From NCBI RefSeq assembly GCF_017873815.1, contig NZ_JAGGKQ010000016.1, positions 1-64,000 on the forward strand: a stretch of DNA of 64,000 nucleotides, in the 5' to 3' direction. The translations under genes and the position numbers were made by a program. Below are positions 8,488 to 17,075 of this stretch, piece after piece (within the stretch, counting starts at the first letter, position 1; the number at the start of each line of letters is the position of its first letter). This DNA comes from Halorubrum alkaliphilum. GTDB taxonomy: Archaea > Halobacteriota > Halobacteria > Halobacteriales > Haloferacaceae. The notes beneath the pieces were generated by a model. The model saw only the letters and a program-made list of their open reading frames with translations. It had not been told where the DNA came from and did not search any database.

Positions 8488-9336
8488 ATGAACGTAGCAG
8501 ACGCCATGACGCCGCGTGCGGACCTCGTCGTCGTCGAGATCCCCGGCAGCCGGAACGACGTGTTGGAGTACCTCCAGGAGTACGGCTTCTCCTCTGTGCC
8601 GGTCGTCAAGGACGTCGACGGCGAGGAGGTGTACCGCGGGCTCGTCTCGCGTGACGACCTCATCGATCAGCCCGACGAGGACCAGCTCGCGCTGTTGATG
8701 CGCGAGGTCCCCACGACGACCGCGGACGCCTCGATCGAGGAGGCGGCCGCAACGATGGTGGCCGAGAACGCCCGCCGCGTCCCGGTCGTCGACGGCGATG
8801 CTCTCGTCGGGATCGTCACCGTCACCGACGTGGTCCGGGCGATCGCCCGCGGCGAGGTCGACGGGGATCGACAGGTCGGCGAGCTGGCGACGAGGTCGGT
8901 CAACGCGACCCACGTCGAGACCCCGCTGCCGGTCGCGGAACGCGAGATCGGGCTGGCGGGCGTCCCCTACGCCGTCGTCCTCGACGACGACGCGTCGATG
9001 GCGGGGATTCTCACGGAAGTCGACGTGCTGGCGGTCGCCCGCGTCGTCGAGGGCGAGGCGAGCACGGGCGACTCCATCGCAGAGCAGGACTCCGAGTGGT
9101 CCTGGGAGGGGATCAAAGCGACCGGCGCGCGATACCTCCCGACCCGGAACGTCGAGCTGCCGGTCGGCGCGACGCGACACTTCATGACCGAGGACCTCGT
9201 CACGGTCAACGGCTCGCGGACCGCTCGCGACGTCGCTCAGGAGCTGATCACCAACGACGTCGAGCAGGTCCCGCTCGTGAACGGGACGGAACTCGCCGGC
9301 ATCGTCCGGGACATCGATCTCTTGGAGGGTATCTGA
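8488..9336 (+). CDS. Four-CBS-domain protein
   Basis: A 282-aa protein made of CBS repeats in two pairs. Repeat starts are visible at VADAMTPRADLVVVE (residues 3-17), REVPTTTADASIEEA (about 72-86), LATRSVNATHVET (about 133) and FMTEDLVTVNGSRTARDVAQ (about 232-251). CBS pairs bind adenosine nucleotides (AMP, ATP, SAM) and regulate partner proteins. The stop codon TGA overlaps the glyS start ATG by one base, so the two are translated from one mRNA. A regulatory link to glycyl-tRNA synthetase is possible but is inference. Confidence 0.85.
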   Translation: MNVADAMTPRADLVVVEIPGSRNDVLEYLQEYGFSSVPVVKDVDGEEVYRGLVSRDDLIDQPDEDQLALLMREVPTTTADASIEEAAATMVAENARRVPVVDGDALVGIVTVTDVVRAIARGEVDGDRQVGELATRSVNATHVETPLPVAEREIGLAGVPYAVVLDDDASMAGILTEVDVLAVARVVEGEASTGDSIAEQDSEWSWEGIKATGARYLPTRNVELPVGATRHFMTEDLVTVNGSRTARDVAQELITNDVEQVPLVNGTELAGIVRDIDLLEGI

Positions 9337-11138
9337 TGGCCGACGCGGACCTCGTCGAACTCGCGAAGCGACGCGGGTTCTTCTTCGGCTCGAACGGCGC
9401 GTACGGCGGCACCGCGGGGTTCTACACCTTCGGCCCGCAGGGTGCGGCCCTCAAGCGGAACGTCGAGGACGCCTGGCGCGACCGGTTCACGCTGCAAGAG
9501 GGGAACCGCGAGATCGAAGCGCCGACGGTGATGCCCGAGGCCGTCTTCGAGGCCTCCGGCCACCTCGACACGTTCGACGACATGCTCGTCGAATGCGCGG
9601 AGTGCGGCTCCTCCCACCGCGCGGACCACCTCGTGGAGGCCGTCACCGACATCGAGGACGCAGAGGCGCTCCCCGGCGAGGAGGTCGAGGAGCTCATCGC
9701 CGACAACGACATCGCCTGCCCGACCTGCGGGGCCGAACTCGCCGGCCTCGATGTCGAGGACTTCAACCTCATGTTCGCGACCGATATCGGTCCGGGCGAC
9801 GGCCAACCGGGCTACCTCCGGCCGGAGACGGCGCAGGGCATCTTTGTGGAGTTCCCGCGGCTGAAGGAGTACGCCCGCGGGAACCTCCCCTTCGGGATCA
9901 CCCAGATCGGCCCCGCCTACCGCAACGAGATCTCGCCGCGCGGCGGGCTGCTCCGCCTCCGGGAGTTCACACAGGCGGAGTTAGAACAGTTCATCGATCC
10001 CGAGGCGGACGAACCGCCACTCGATCGCGTCCGTGATGTCGACGTTCGGCTGTACCCCGCCACGGAGCAGCAGGCGGAGGACGGCGACTACCTCGACACA
10101 ACGATTGGCGAGGCGGTCGAGGAGGGAGTCATCGGCTCCCCGTGGGTCGGCTACTACCTCGGCGTTGCTCAGGAGTGGTACGAGCGGATCGGCGTCGACA
10201 CCAACCGGTTCCGGTTCCGCCAGCACCTCGCGGGCGAGCGCGCCCACTACGCAGCGGACTGCTGGGACGCGGAAAGCGAGGTCGACGGCGACTGGATCGA
10301 GATCGCCGGCTTCGCGTACCGCGGCGACTACGATCTCTCGAAACACGACGCGTACGGCGACGACTCCTTTACCGTGTTCAAACGCTACGACGAGCCGAAG
10401 ACGGTCGAGCGCGCGACCGTTGACCCTGACATGTCCGTACTCGGACCCGAGTTCGGCGGTGACGCGGCCGCGGTCGCCGAGGCGCTCGAAACGCTGGCCG
10501 GCCGCGATCCGGACGCGTTCGAGGGTGACACCGTGACGGTCGAGGTCGACGGGAGCGGCGGAGACGACGCTCGCGAGGTCGCGGTCGACGCCGAGGTGGC
10601 GAACTTCTCCGTCGAGACGGTGACCGAGAACGGCGAACACATCACGCCACACGTCGTCGAGCCCTCGTTCGGCGTCGGGCGAACCGTTCAGACGCTGCTC
10701 GCGCACGCCTACGAGACCGACGAGGTCGACGGCGAGGAGCGAACGTACCTCTCGCTCGCGCCGGAGGTCGCGCCGCGTGACGCCGCCGTCTTCCCGCTGG
10801 TGACGAACGACGACCGGCTCGTCGCGCTCGCGGACCGGGTCGCGGCGGACCTCCGGGCGGCCGGACTGGCGGTCGCGCACGACGACTCCGGCTCGATCGG
10901 GCGTCGCTACCGGCGACAGGACGAGGTCGGCACCCCGTTCTGTGTCACCGTCGACCGCGACGGGATCGAGGGCGACGGCCCGGAGACGGTCACCGTGCGC
11001 GAGCGCGACTCCGCCGCACAGATCCGCGTCCCCGTCGACGATCTGGCCGAGGAGCTGGCCGGGTTGCGGGCGGGCGGATCGTTCGACGACCTGCTCGATC
11101 GGTACGAGACGGTCGAGACGGACGTGGAGACCGAGTGA
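9336..11138 (+). CDS. glyS: Glycyl-tRNA synthetase
   Basis: A 600-aa class II aminoacyl-tRNA synthetase of the archaeal/eukaryotic alpha2 type. It opens with ELAKRRGFFFGSNGAYGG as the family does. Two CxxC pairs (CAEC 87-90, CPTC 128-131) could bind zinc. Motif 2 is PAYRNEISPRGGLLRLREF (about 192-210), and motif 3 is EPSFGVGRTVQTLLAHAY (about 442-459). The C-terminal anticodon-binding domain follows (LVTNDDRLVALADRVAADLR onwards). The start is fixed by the one-base overlap with the CBS gene; the open frame upstream is chance. Confidence 0.95.
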   Translation: MADADLVELAKRRGFFFGSNGAYGGTAGFYTFGPQGAALKRNVEDAWRDRFTLQEGNREIEAPTVMPEAVFEASGHLDTFDDMLVECAECGSSHRADHLVEAVTDIEDAEALPGEEVEELIADNDIACPTCGAELAGLDVEDFNLMFATDIGPGDGQPGYLRPETAQGIFVEFPRLKEYARGNLPFGITQIGPAYRNEISPRGGLLRLREFTQAELEQFIDPEADEPPLDRVRDVDVRLYPATEQQAEDGDYLDTTIGEAVEEGVIGSPWVGYYLGVAQEWYERIGVDTNRFRFRQHLAGERAHYAADCWDAESEVDGDWIEIAGFAYRGDYDLSKHDAYGDDSFTVFKRYDEPKTVERATVDPDMSVLGPEFGGDAAAVAEALETLAGRDPDAFEGDTVTVEVDGSGGDDAREVAVDAEVANFSVETVTENGEHITPHVVEPSFGVGRTVQTLLAHAYETDEVDGEERTYLSLAPEVAPRDAAVFPLVTNDDRLVALADRVAADLRAAGLAVAHDDSGSIGRRYRRQDEVGTPFCVTVDRDGIEGDGPETVTVRERDSAAQIRVPVDDLAEELAGLRAGGSFDDLLDRYETVETDVETE

Positions 11139-11154
11139 TCGGAGGAGCTCAGCG

Positions 11155-11793
11155 GTGACGCTTCCGGCGGGAGACTGGCGCGAGCGTGTGGAGTTCGAGC
11201 GCCGGCTGGTACATATGGGTGGAACCGTCTACCCGGTTCCGTACCTGTTGGGCTGGCTCTCGTGGGACGTGACCGCCGGAGTCCTGCTCGCCGGGGTCGC
11301 CATCGTCGGACTGCTCGAAACGGTCCGTCTCTCGGGGAGGGCGGGACCGCTCACGCCCGTCTACGACGCGCTGGTGCGCGAGTACGAGGCCGACGGCGTG
11401 GCGGGGTACGCACTCTACCAGATCAGCATGGCCGGCGTCGCGTTGGCAGCGACCACGTCGCTCGCGACGCCGACGCTCGCGATCCCGGCGATGTGGATGC
11501 TCTCCGTCGGCGACCCGGTAAGCGGAACGCTCGGGGACAACGGGCCGACCGAACCGAAGCGCCCCGCCGTCTGGGTCGCGATGGGACTGGTCTGTGTCGC
11601 CATCGCGATGCCGTTCACGGTGCCCGCGTTCGGGGCGACCGCGGGGGTCGTCCTCGCGGGCGCGGGCGCAGTCGGCGCGACGGTCGCGGACGGCCTCCCG
11701 CCGGTGATCCGGGGCGTCGCAGTCGACGACAACCTCACCATCCCGCCCGCCGCACTCGCGGGGATGACGGTGGCGCTCGCGGTACTCGGATGA
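11155..11793 (+). CDS. Dolichol kinase-like / CTP-transferase family membrane protein
   Basis: A 212-aa integral membrane protein with about six hydrophobic segments. It has the sequence layout of archaeal dolichol kinase/phosphatidate cytidylyltransferase-related proteins: an N-terminal FERRLVHMGGTVYPVPYLLG, then membrane segments, then WMLSVGDPVSGTLGDN, where the Asp of the nucleotide-binding loop lies, and TVADGLPPVIRGVAVDDNLTI-like sequence near the end. A GTG start at 11155 is chosen because GGAGG lies 10 nt upstream (11141-11145) and the family begins here. The likely role is CTP-dependent phosphorylation of a polyprenol used in glycosylation; this is inferred from the family. Confidence 0.75.
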   Translation: MTLPAGDWRERVEFERRLVHMGGTVYPVPYLLGWLSWDVTAGVLLAGVAIVGLLETVRLSGRAGPLTPVYDALVREYEADGVAGYALYQISMAGVALAATTSLATPTLAIPAMWMLSVGDPVSGTLGDNGPTEPKRPAVWVAMGLVCVAIAMPFTVPAFGATAGVVLAGAGAVGATVADGLPPVIRGVAVDDNLTIPPAALAGMTVALAVLG

Positions 11794-11898
11794 GGGCCCC
11801 TGCTCCGATGCCCCCCTCGCCTTCGGATACGACATCGGACGACCCGTCATCGACAACTCTGCCGGTTCGGTTATAGGGGACTACGCCACCGATCCGCG

Positions 11899-12582
11899 CT
11901 ACGCATACCCGTCGATCATGTTCTCGACGTATTTCGCGATCACGTCGACCTCCAAGTGAACGGGGTCACCGACCGACTTCTCGGCGAGCGTCGTCAGCTC
12001 GTAGGTCGTCGGGATGATCGCGACGTCGAACTCCGCGTCCCGCAGCTCCGCGACCGTCAGCGAGATGCCGTCGAGCGTCACGGATCCCTTGTCAACGAGG
12101 TAGCGACCGTGGCCCGCCGGGATCGAGAACGTGAACCGCCAGTCTTCTCCCACCTGCTCGATCCCGGCCACCGTCGCGACCGTATCGACGTGTCCCTGAA
12201 CGACGTGACCGTCGAATCGTCCGTCCGCGGGCATCGCGCGCTCGACGTTGACGACGTCGCCCTCGCGGACCTCGCCGAGGTACGTTTTCGCGACCGTCTC
12301 GCTCGCGAGGAACACCTCGAACCAGTCCGTCTCGGCGTCCGCCGACCCGTTAGGTCCGTCGTTACCGCCGCCCGTCCCGTGTTCCTCGACGGTCAGACAG
12401 ACGCCGCTGACGCTTATCGACTGGCCGTGGTGGAGGTCGTCGAACCCGCCATCCGAGACCGCCTCGCCGTCGCTTTCGACCCCGTCCTCGATCCCGTCGA
12501 CCCCGATCCGCAGCCGGAGGCCGTCGTCGGTTTCCGTTCGCTTGCGAACCGTTCCGGTGCCTTCGACGATGCCGGTGAACAT
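11899..12582 (-). CDS. ribE: Riboflavin synthase, bacterial (RibE) type
   Basis: A 227-aa enzyme of two tandem lumazine-binding barrels. It dismutates two 6,7-dimethyl-8-ribityllumazine molecules to riboflavin. Repeat 1 starts MFTGIVEGTGTV and contains HHGQSISVSGVCLTVEE; repeat 2 contains GHVVQGHVDTVA and KGSVTLDGISLTVAEL. A Gly/Asn/Asp-rich insertion (about residues 68-82) lengthens repeat 1 compared with bacterial proteins. This is the bacterial-type synthase, not the unrelated archaeal RibC. The promoter box GGATATCC (12605-12612) is centred about 27 nt from the ATG and lies inside the perfect palindrome ACGGATATCCGT (12603-12614), possibly a regulatory site. Confidence 0.93.
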   Translation of the reverse strand: MFTGIVEGTGTVRKRTETDDGLRLRIGVDGIEDGVESDGEAVSDGGFDDLHHGQSISVSGVCLTVEEHGTGGGNDGPNGSADAETDWFEVFLASETVAKTYLGEVREGDVVNVERAMPADGRFDGHVVQGHVDTVATVAGIEQVGEDWRFTFSIPAGHGRYLVDKGSVTLDGISLTVAELRDAEFDVAIIPTTYELTTLAEKSVGDPVHLEVDVIAKYVENMIDGYA

Positions 12583-12709
12583 ATCGGAACTGGGGCTGGC
12601 CGACGGATATCCGTTCTGGGTCCGACGGGATCGGCCCTCGGTTCTCGCGTGCGTCGCGACGTCCGCCGTCCTGAAATCCTTATGACAGCCAAGACGCTAC
12701 GGTCGGGTG

Positions 12710-13000
12710 ATGAATCTCGGGGTGTTCGACATGATCGGGCTGGCGGCCTCGCTGGCGTTCGCGATCCCGCTCGGTAACTACGCGGTCATCCAGCTTCTCG
12801 CCGGCGAGACCGCCCTCGGTGCCGGACTGCTCGTCGTCGCGGTCGCGATGGTCGTCCTTCCGCAGTACTTCCTCGATCCGGGCCGGATCCTCGCCGGGCT
12901 CGCCAAGGGGCTCCTTCCGCGACAGCTCCGCGGTGGCGACCCGGGAGACGACGCCGACGCAGAGGTCGAAGTCGACGAGGCCGAACCGACGGAGAAGTGA
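12710..13000 (+). CDS. Small two-TM membrane protein (DUF7533-like)
   Basis: A 96-aa protein with two hydrophobic segments (about residues 7-24 and 33-52) and a charged acidic tail from about residue 70 (GGDPGDDADAEVEVDEAEP). ATG 12710 is preferred over the GTG three bases upstream because a CCTTATGAC box at 12678-12686 is centred about 27 nt away (leaderless). It is divergent from ribE across 127 nt. I remember this type as haloarchaeal DUF7533; no function is known. Confidence 0.7.
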   Translation: MNLGVFDMIGLAASLAFAIPLGNYAVIQLLAGETALGAGLLVVAVAMVVLPQYFLDPGRILAGLAKGLLPRQLRGGDPGDDADAEVEVDEAEPTEK

Positions 13001-13050
13001 GGACGACTCCGAGCCGGATTCGTCCGCATCCGCGGTCTTCTCGTCCGTTC

Positions 13051-14496
13051 TCACTCCCGCGTCGAGGGGGTCGTCCCGAACGGGTACTCCGCGAGAATCT
13101 CGTAGCCGTCCTCGGTCACGACGACGAGATCCTCCAGTCTGACTCCCCCGGTCGCCGGGTCGTACACACCCGGTTCGACGGTAACGACGTGACCCGGGCG
13201 TAGCTCCGCGTCGCTCGACAGCGACGGCGACTCGTGGAGACTCACGCCGACGCCGTGGCCGGTCCCGTGCGTGAACCCCGATTTACCCTCGTCAGCTGCG
13301 GGATCGAACCCGTACGCGCCGAGCTCCGCGGCCGCCTCCTCGTGGACGGTTGCGGCCGTCACGCCGGGCTCGATCTCCACGAGTGCGGCCTTCCGGGCCG
13401 CCTCGACCGCGACGTACGCGCGTCGCGACCAGCCACCGTCGCCGTCGACGACGAACGTCCGGGTGAGATCGCCGTAGTAGCCGTCCGGACCACGCGGCGA
13501 GAGGTCGATCAGGACCGTCTCGCCCGCGCAGATTGGGTCGGTGCCGACGTAGTGGAGGTCGGCCGCGGACGGTCCCGCGCCGATCACGGTGTTGCCCGCG
13601 TCGCGGACGCCGTGGCTCGCGAGCGTCGCGTTTATGCTTCGCCGCAGCCGCTCGGTCGTGAGCGGGTCGTCGTTCCATCGCAACTCCCCGTCCGCGCTCC
13701 CGCTCGGATGGGGCCCGTTCGGGTCGTCGTCCGTCGACTCCGCATCCGTCGGTCCGTCACCGACCGGAACGCTCCGCGAGAGGACCGTCTCCGCGCGTGC
13801 CATTCCAGCGGTCGCCGCACGCTGAACCCGCCGGATCCGGTCGATCTCGGCCCGAGTCTTCACCGCTCGTATCTCGTCGACGACGGTCGTCGACGCCAGC
13901 TCGTAGCCGGCCCGCTCCAGATAGACGGCGGCGTCGTGGGGGATCGACGCGGGTACGAGCAGGGTGGGGTCGGTTTCGCTCCCGCCGGGGTCGTCTCCGT
14001 TGCTCCCGTTGCCGTCGCGGCCCTCGTCGACCGCGGCCGCCGCGCGCACGCCCGCCGGATCACCGACCCCGTCGCGTCGGAGTTCGCGGACGACCCCGTC
14101 GTGGAAGGCGTCGGGACCGAGGCCCTCGTCCACGGAGTCCCGGCGCGCGGCCTCGTTGTCCGGCCCCCGGCGTGCGGCGTCGACGAACTCCCGTTCCGCC
14201 TGATCGGCGAACAGTCCGGGCGCGAGGAGGATCGCTCGCGCCGGCGACGCTCCCCGACCGGGTCGTATCACCGTCGCGTACGCCCGATCCGGGCCGGAAA
14301 AGCGGGTCAGATATCGGAGGTCGTCGTCGAACCGGTCGCCGACCGCGACGAACGCGGCGGCGTCCGCGTCGACGACCGCGTCGACGATCGGTGTGAGATC
14401 GGTCCGGAGGCGCTTCCGGGAGTCGCGTTCGCACGGGTCCTGCTCGTGTGGATCACGTTCCCGCGGATCCCGATCCGTGCCCGCGTCCCCGGTCAC
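13051..14496 (-). CDS. M24-family aminopeptidase (Xaa-Pro type)
   Basis: A 481-aa metallopeptidase of the pita-bread fold. An N-terminal creatinase-like domain (about 30-230) is followed by the catalytic domain. Metal ligands are visible as Asp in VLIDLSPRG, Asp in YYGDLTRTF, His in HGTGHGVGVSLHE, Glu in VTVEPGVYD and Glu in VRLEDLV. The N-terminus is odd: about 28 residues of Arg/Asp/Glu repeats (RDPRERDPHEQDPCERDSRK) with no family counterpart, and a Gly/Asp-rich loop near 166-182. The ATG overlaps the helicase stop by 4 bases (ATGA), so the two are co-transcribed. It cleaves N-terminal residues before proline; the precise substrate is unknown. Confidence 0.86.
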   Translation of the reverse strand: MTGDAGTDRDPRERDPHEQDPCERDSRKRLRTDLTPIVDAVVDADAAAFVAVGDRFDDDLRYLTRFSGPDRAYATVIRPGRGASPARAILLAPGLFADQAEREFVDAARRGPDNEAARRDSVDEGLGPDAFHDGVVRELRRDGVGDPAGVRAAAAVDEGRDGNGSNGDDPGGSETDPTLLVPASIPHDAAVYLERAGYELASTTVVDEIRAVKTRAEIDRIRRVQRAATAGMARAETVLSRSVPVGDGPTDAESTDDDPNGPHPSGSADGELRWNDDPLTTERLRRSINATLASHGVRDAGNTVIGAGPSAADLHYVGTDPICAGETVLIDLSPRGPDGYYGDLTRTFVVDGDGGWSRRAYVAVEAARKAALVEIEPGVTAATVHEEAAAELGAYGFDPAADEGKSGFTHGTGHGVGVSLHESPSLSSDAELRPGHVVTVEPGVYDPATGGVRLEDLVVVTEDGYEILAEYPFGTTPSTRE

Positions 14497-16337
14497 GGAT
14501 CGGGCTCTGGGACGGCTATCTCCGCCTGTACCTCCTCTATCAGTTCCTGTGGCGGCTCGTCGCGAAGCTCGTTGAACAGAAGCACGCTGATCGGGAGGGT
14601 CGGCGCGCCGCCGATGAGACTCTCCATGATCACGAGTCGCTCGCGGGCCCGCGACATCCCGACGTAGAAGACGCGGCGCTCGTTGTCGGTGAGCACTGGG
14701 ACCGGACTCGTCGTCTTCGTGAACTCCTCGACGCCGTCCACGCCGGTCGGGTCGTCGATGGAGGCCGCCATCTGCTCGACCACCTTCTCCGTGAGGTCGG
14801 TCGCGACGAAGACGTGATCGGCCTCACGCCCCTTCGCGGAGTGGATGGTGCCGACGCGGACCGCGTCGGGGTCGGCACCCTGATGCTCGCCGTCGAAGTA
14901 CGCACCCATCGACTTCCGCTGGAAACTCGTCACCTTCCGGACCATGTCGTCCGCGCTGTTCCGGTCGGGCATGAAGGGGATGTGCTCTGTCACCGCGTCG
15001 TTCGACACCTCGATGAGCGCGACGTCGTCGGCGTCGGCCGCCTCCTCGCGGTCGTCGAGGAGGTCGTAGAACTCGTCGCGGTCGTGGGTCCCGAACGCCG
15101 ACTCCTGGAGCATGTCCGCGAGCCTGCGAGCCTCCAACAGCGTCACCGGCTCGCCGTCGTCGATCTTCTCGATCGCCGCGACGTAGTCCTGGATCCGGTC
15201 GGTCCACATCCGCCCGTCCGTCAGCATCGTGAAGGGAATGCCGTGGTCGATGAACTCGTCTATAAAGTCGAACATCTGGTAGCGCGCGCGGAACAGACAC
15301 ATCACGCTCCCCTCGTCGTCCTCAACGGTGTACCGGACGTTACGGACGAGTTCGAGCATCGATGGCGACTCGATCGCTTCGACGGATCCGCCCTCCTTGC
15401 GGGGATGGAGGTCCTTCTCCTGACGCTTGTCGATGTGGCGGATCTCCGCGTTGACGACGTTGAGGATTTCCGAAGGAAGCCGGTAGGAGTTCGGGAGGAC
15501 GACGTCCTCGTCGACATCGGTCTCCAAGAGGAGGTCGGGGTCCGCGCCCTGCCACGCATAGACGACCTGATCGTCGTCGCCGGCGATGAGCACCGCCTCC
15601 ATGTGCGGTTTCCACTCCTCGAAGACGCCGTACTGGAGCGTCGTGATGTCCTGGAACTCGTCGATAACGAGATAGTCGACCTTGGGCACGAGCGACCGCT
15701 GCGCCACGCGTTCGAGCATGTCGGCGAACCCGACGGGGTCGTTATCGCCCTTATACGCTCGCCACGCGCGGATCGTCTCGGGGACGTCGATACGGTCGTC
15801 GTCGGAGGGCCACGTCGGCGTATACTTGTTCCCCTGCTGGGCGTTGGGGTCCTCCTCGGGCGGGAGCCGGACCTCCTCGACGTTCCACTGGAAGGGAACC
15901 TCGTACCAGTCGGCCACGTCGCGTTCGGTGCGCTGGAGCCACTGAGAGGTGGCGATGATCTTGTTACCGATCGTCGTCGACCGGGCGGTCCGACGCCCAG
16001 CACCACCGTGTTGGTCCTCGAATTCGACCCCGTACTCCTCACAGAACGCCTCCTTGTCGTCGTCGCCGACGACATCGCTCCGCGAGAGGTCGAGGAGTTC
16101 GTACGCTTTCGCGTGCATCGTACAGACGTTCCCCTGGAGGCTCCGCGGAGAGACGTCGAGTCGCTCGGCGAGCCGCTCGCGGATCTCGGCCGCGGCCGCG
16201 CGAGTGTATGAGACGACGAGCACGTCGCGCACGTCGGCGTTTTCGTCCTCCAAGATCCCCTCAACGCGGTCGAGGAGGGCGGTCGTCTTCCCGCTACCGG
16301 GGCCGCCGAACAGTCGTGTGACGGTGGGGTCGTTCAT
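14493..16337 (-). CDS. UvrD/Rep-family superfamily 1 helicase
   Basis: A 614-aa SF1A DNA helicase. Motif I is GGPGSGKTTALLDRVEGIL (residues 11-29), Ia is VVSYTRAAAAEIRERLAERL, motif II is YLVIDEFQDITTLQYGVFE, III is LIAGDDDQVVYAWQGADPD, IV is NSYRLPSEIL, and V/VI are IHSAKGREADHVFVATDLTEK and VFYVGMSRARERLVIMES. All ATPase motifs are intact. At 614 aa it is shorter than bacterial UvrD. A TTTAAG box (reverse strand, about 16359-16365) is centred 26 nt before the ATG. It shares an operon with the M24 peptidase downstream (4-nt overlap). Likely roles are DNA repair or recombination. Confidence 0.92.
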   Translation of the reverse strand: MNDPTVTRLFGGPGSGKTTALLDRVEGILEDENADVRDVLVVSYTRAAAAEIRERLAERLDVSPRSLQGNVCTMHAKAYELLDLSRSDVVGDDDKEAFCEEYGVEFEDQHGGAGRRTARSTTIGNKIIATSQWLQRTERDVADWYEVPFQWNVEEVRLPPEEDPNAQQGNKYTPTWPSDDDRIDVPETIRAWRAYKGDNDPVGFADMLERVAQRSLVPKVDYLVIDEFQDITTLQYGVFEEWKPHMEAVLIAGDDDQVVYAWQGADPDLLLETDVDEDVVLPNSYRLPSEILNVVNAEIRHIDKRQEKDLHPRKEGGSVEAIESPSMLELVRNVRYTVEDDEGSVMCLFRARYQMFDFIDEFIDHGIPFTMLTDGRMWTDRIQDYVAAIEKIDDGEPVTLLEARRLADMLQESAFGTHDRDEFYDLLDDREEAADADDVALIEVSNDAVTEHIPFMPDRNSADDMVRKVTSFQRKSMGAYFDGEHQGADPDAVRVGTIHSAKGREADHVFVATDLTEKVVEQMAASIDDPTGVDGVEEFTKTTSPVPVLTDNERRVFYVGMSRARERLVIMESLIGGAPTLPISVLLFNELRDEPPQELIEEVQAEIAVPEPDP

Positions 16338-16389
16338 TACTGATCACTGACCCCGGCTCTTCTTAAACGCCGTGGCTCGGGTCGTCGGC

Positions 16390-16440
16390 GGTCGTGATTC
16401 GGGTCGGCGGCGGTCGTGATTCGGGTCGGCGGCGGTCGTA
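16390..16440. repeat. 22-bp tandem repeat
   Basis: GGTCGTGATTCGGGTCGGCG plus GC occurs twice in exact copies (16390-16411 and 16412-16433), with a partial third (16434-16440), upstream of the helicase gene. The remaining intergenic sequence, 16441 to 16577, is GC-rich and shows no gene. Confidence 0.85.
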
Positions 16441-16577
16441 GCTGCTGGAAGGGGCTGGAGGGCCCGTCGTCTCCCGTCGACGAGGACGGCCCCCGGTCGA
16501 CGATCGATATGGACGGGGACGAAGGGACGTGCGGGCATCGCTGACGGGCGTGAGGGCGTGGGAACCGGGGACTCGCC

Positions 16578-16736
16578 TCAGTCCCCCCGAGTCGCTCGCG
16601 CTTCGCGGACATCGGCACCGTCACGGACGAGATCCTCACAGGCGGGGCAGACGCGGGGCCGGTCGACGTCGTTGGGCGTGAACACCCGTACGTAGTCTCT
16701 CGTGACGAACGAACCACAGTTCTGGCAGGTCGGCAT
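16578..16736 (-). CDS. Small zinc-finger protein (DUF7563-like)
   Basis: A 52-aa protein with four cysteines in two knuckles: CQNC (residues 4-7) and CPAC (30-33), giving a zinc-ribbon. The surrounding GSFVTRDYVRVFTPN and DRPRVCPACEDLVRDGAD are typical of a very common haloarchaeal micro-protein family that I recall as DUF7563. The start MPTCQNC is chosen because the family begins there and a TATTATG box (16762-16768, reverse strand) is about 28 nt upstream; in-frame upstream Met codons exist. It could bind nucleic acid or protein. Another zinc micro-protein gene lies directly upstream. Confidence 0.8.
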   Translation of the reverse strand: MPTCQNCGSFVTRDYVRVFTPNDVDRPRVCPACEDLVRDGADVREARATRGD

Positions 16737-16824
16737 GTCCGCCACTAATCGATAGTTACACATAATACTACCGCCCATTATTCGCGGAAGAAAATCCGTG
16801 GGGCGTCGGTCGATGCTCTCGTCG

Positions 16825-17004
16825 TCAGGTCGGCCGCCAATCGCAGACGCCACAACTCGACGTCCCCTCCGGATGGAGCGCACCGCACTCAGGACATTGA
16901 AGCTTGTTATAGGATCGCTCCCAGCGTACGATCTCCGTTTCGTGGCCACGATCGGATAGGAACTCGTCGAACACCTCGTCGCTCGAGCTGGGTGCGCTAG
17001 ACAT
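16825..17004 (-). CDS. Small zinc-finger protein (HVO_0416-like)
   Basis: A 59-aa protein with the pattern SSDEVFDEFLSDRGHETE, then RWERSYNKLQCPECGALH, then SSCGVCDWRP: two CxxC pairs (Cys 37/40 and Cys 51/54) forming a zinc ribbon. I recall it as the HVO_0416 family of haloarchaeal zinc-finger micro-proteins. The TATA-like GATACTTATA (17031-17040, reverse strand) is centred about 30 nt before the ATG, supporting this start. Micro-proteins of this kind are thought to be regulators in haloarchaea; the specific role is unknown. Confidence 0.82.
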   Translation of the reverse strand: MSSAPSSSDEVFDEFLSDRGHETEIVRWERSYNKLQCPECGALHPEGTSSCGVCDWRPT

Positions 17005-17075
17005 TGCGTGTTATACTATAGCACGGGTGGTATAAGTATCTTTCCGTGGTTGCGATCGAACGTCCGGATCCAGGA

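Noticed and set aside
8370-9180. Reverse frame extending the 73-aa protein gene upstream through the CBS gene
   Set aside because: The plus strand encodes a clear CBS protein; a TATA box places the real start at 8370.
14448-16211. 587-codon open frame on the plus strand opposite the helicase
   Set aside because: It is an antisense by-product of high GC content; the translation lacks any motif and the reverse strand encodes an intact helicase with all motifs.
16387-16440. Possible CRISPR array (22-bp repeats)
   Set aside because: The copies are contiguous with no spacers; it is a simple tandem duplication.
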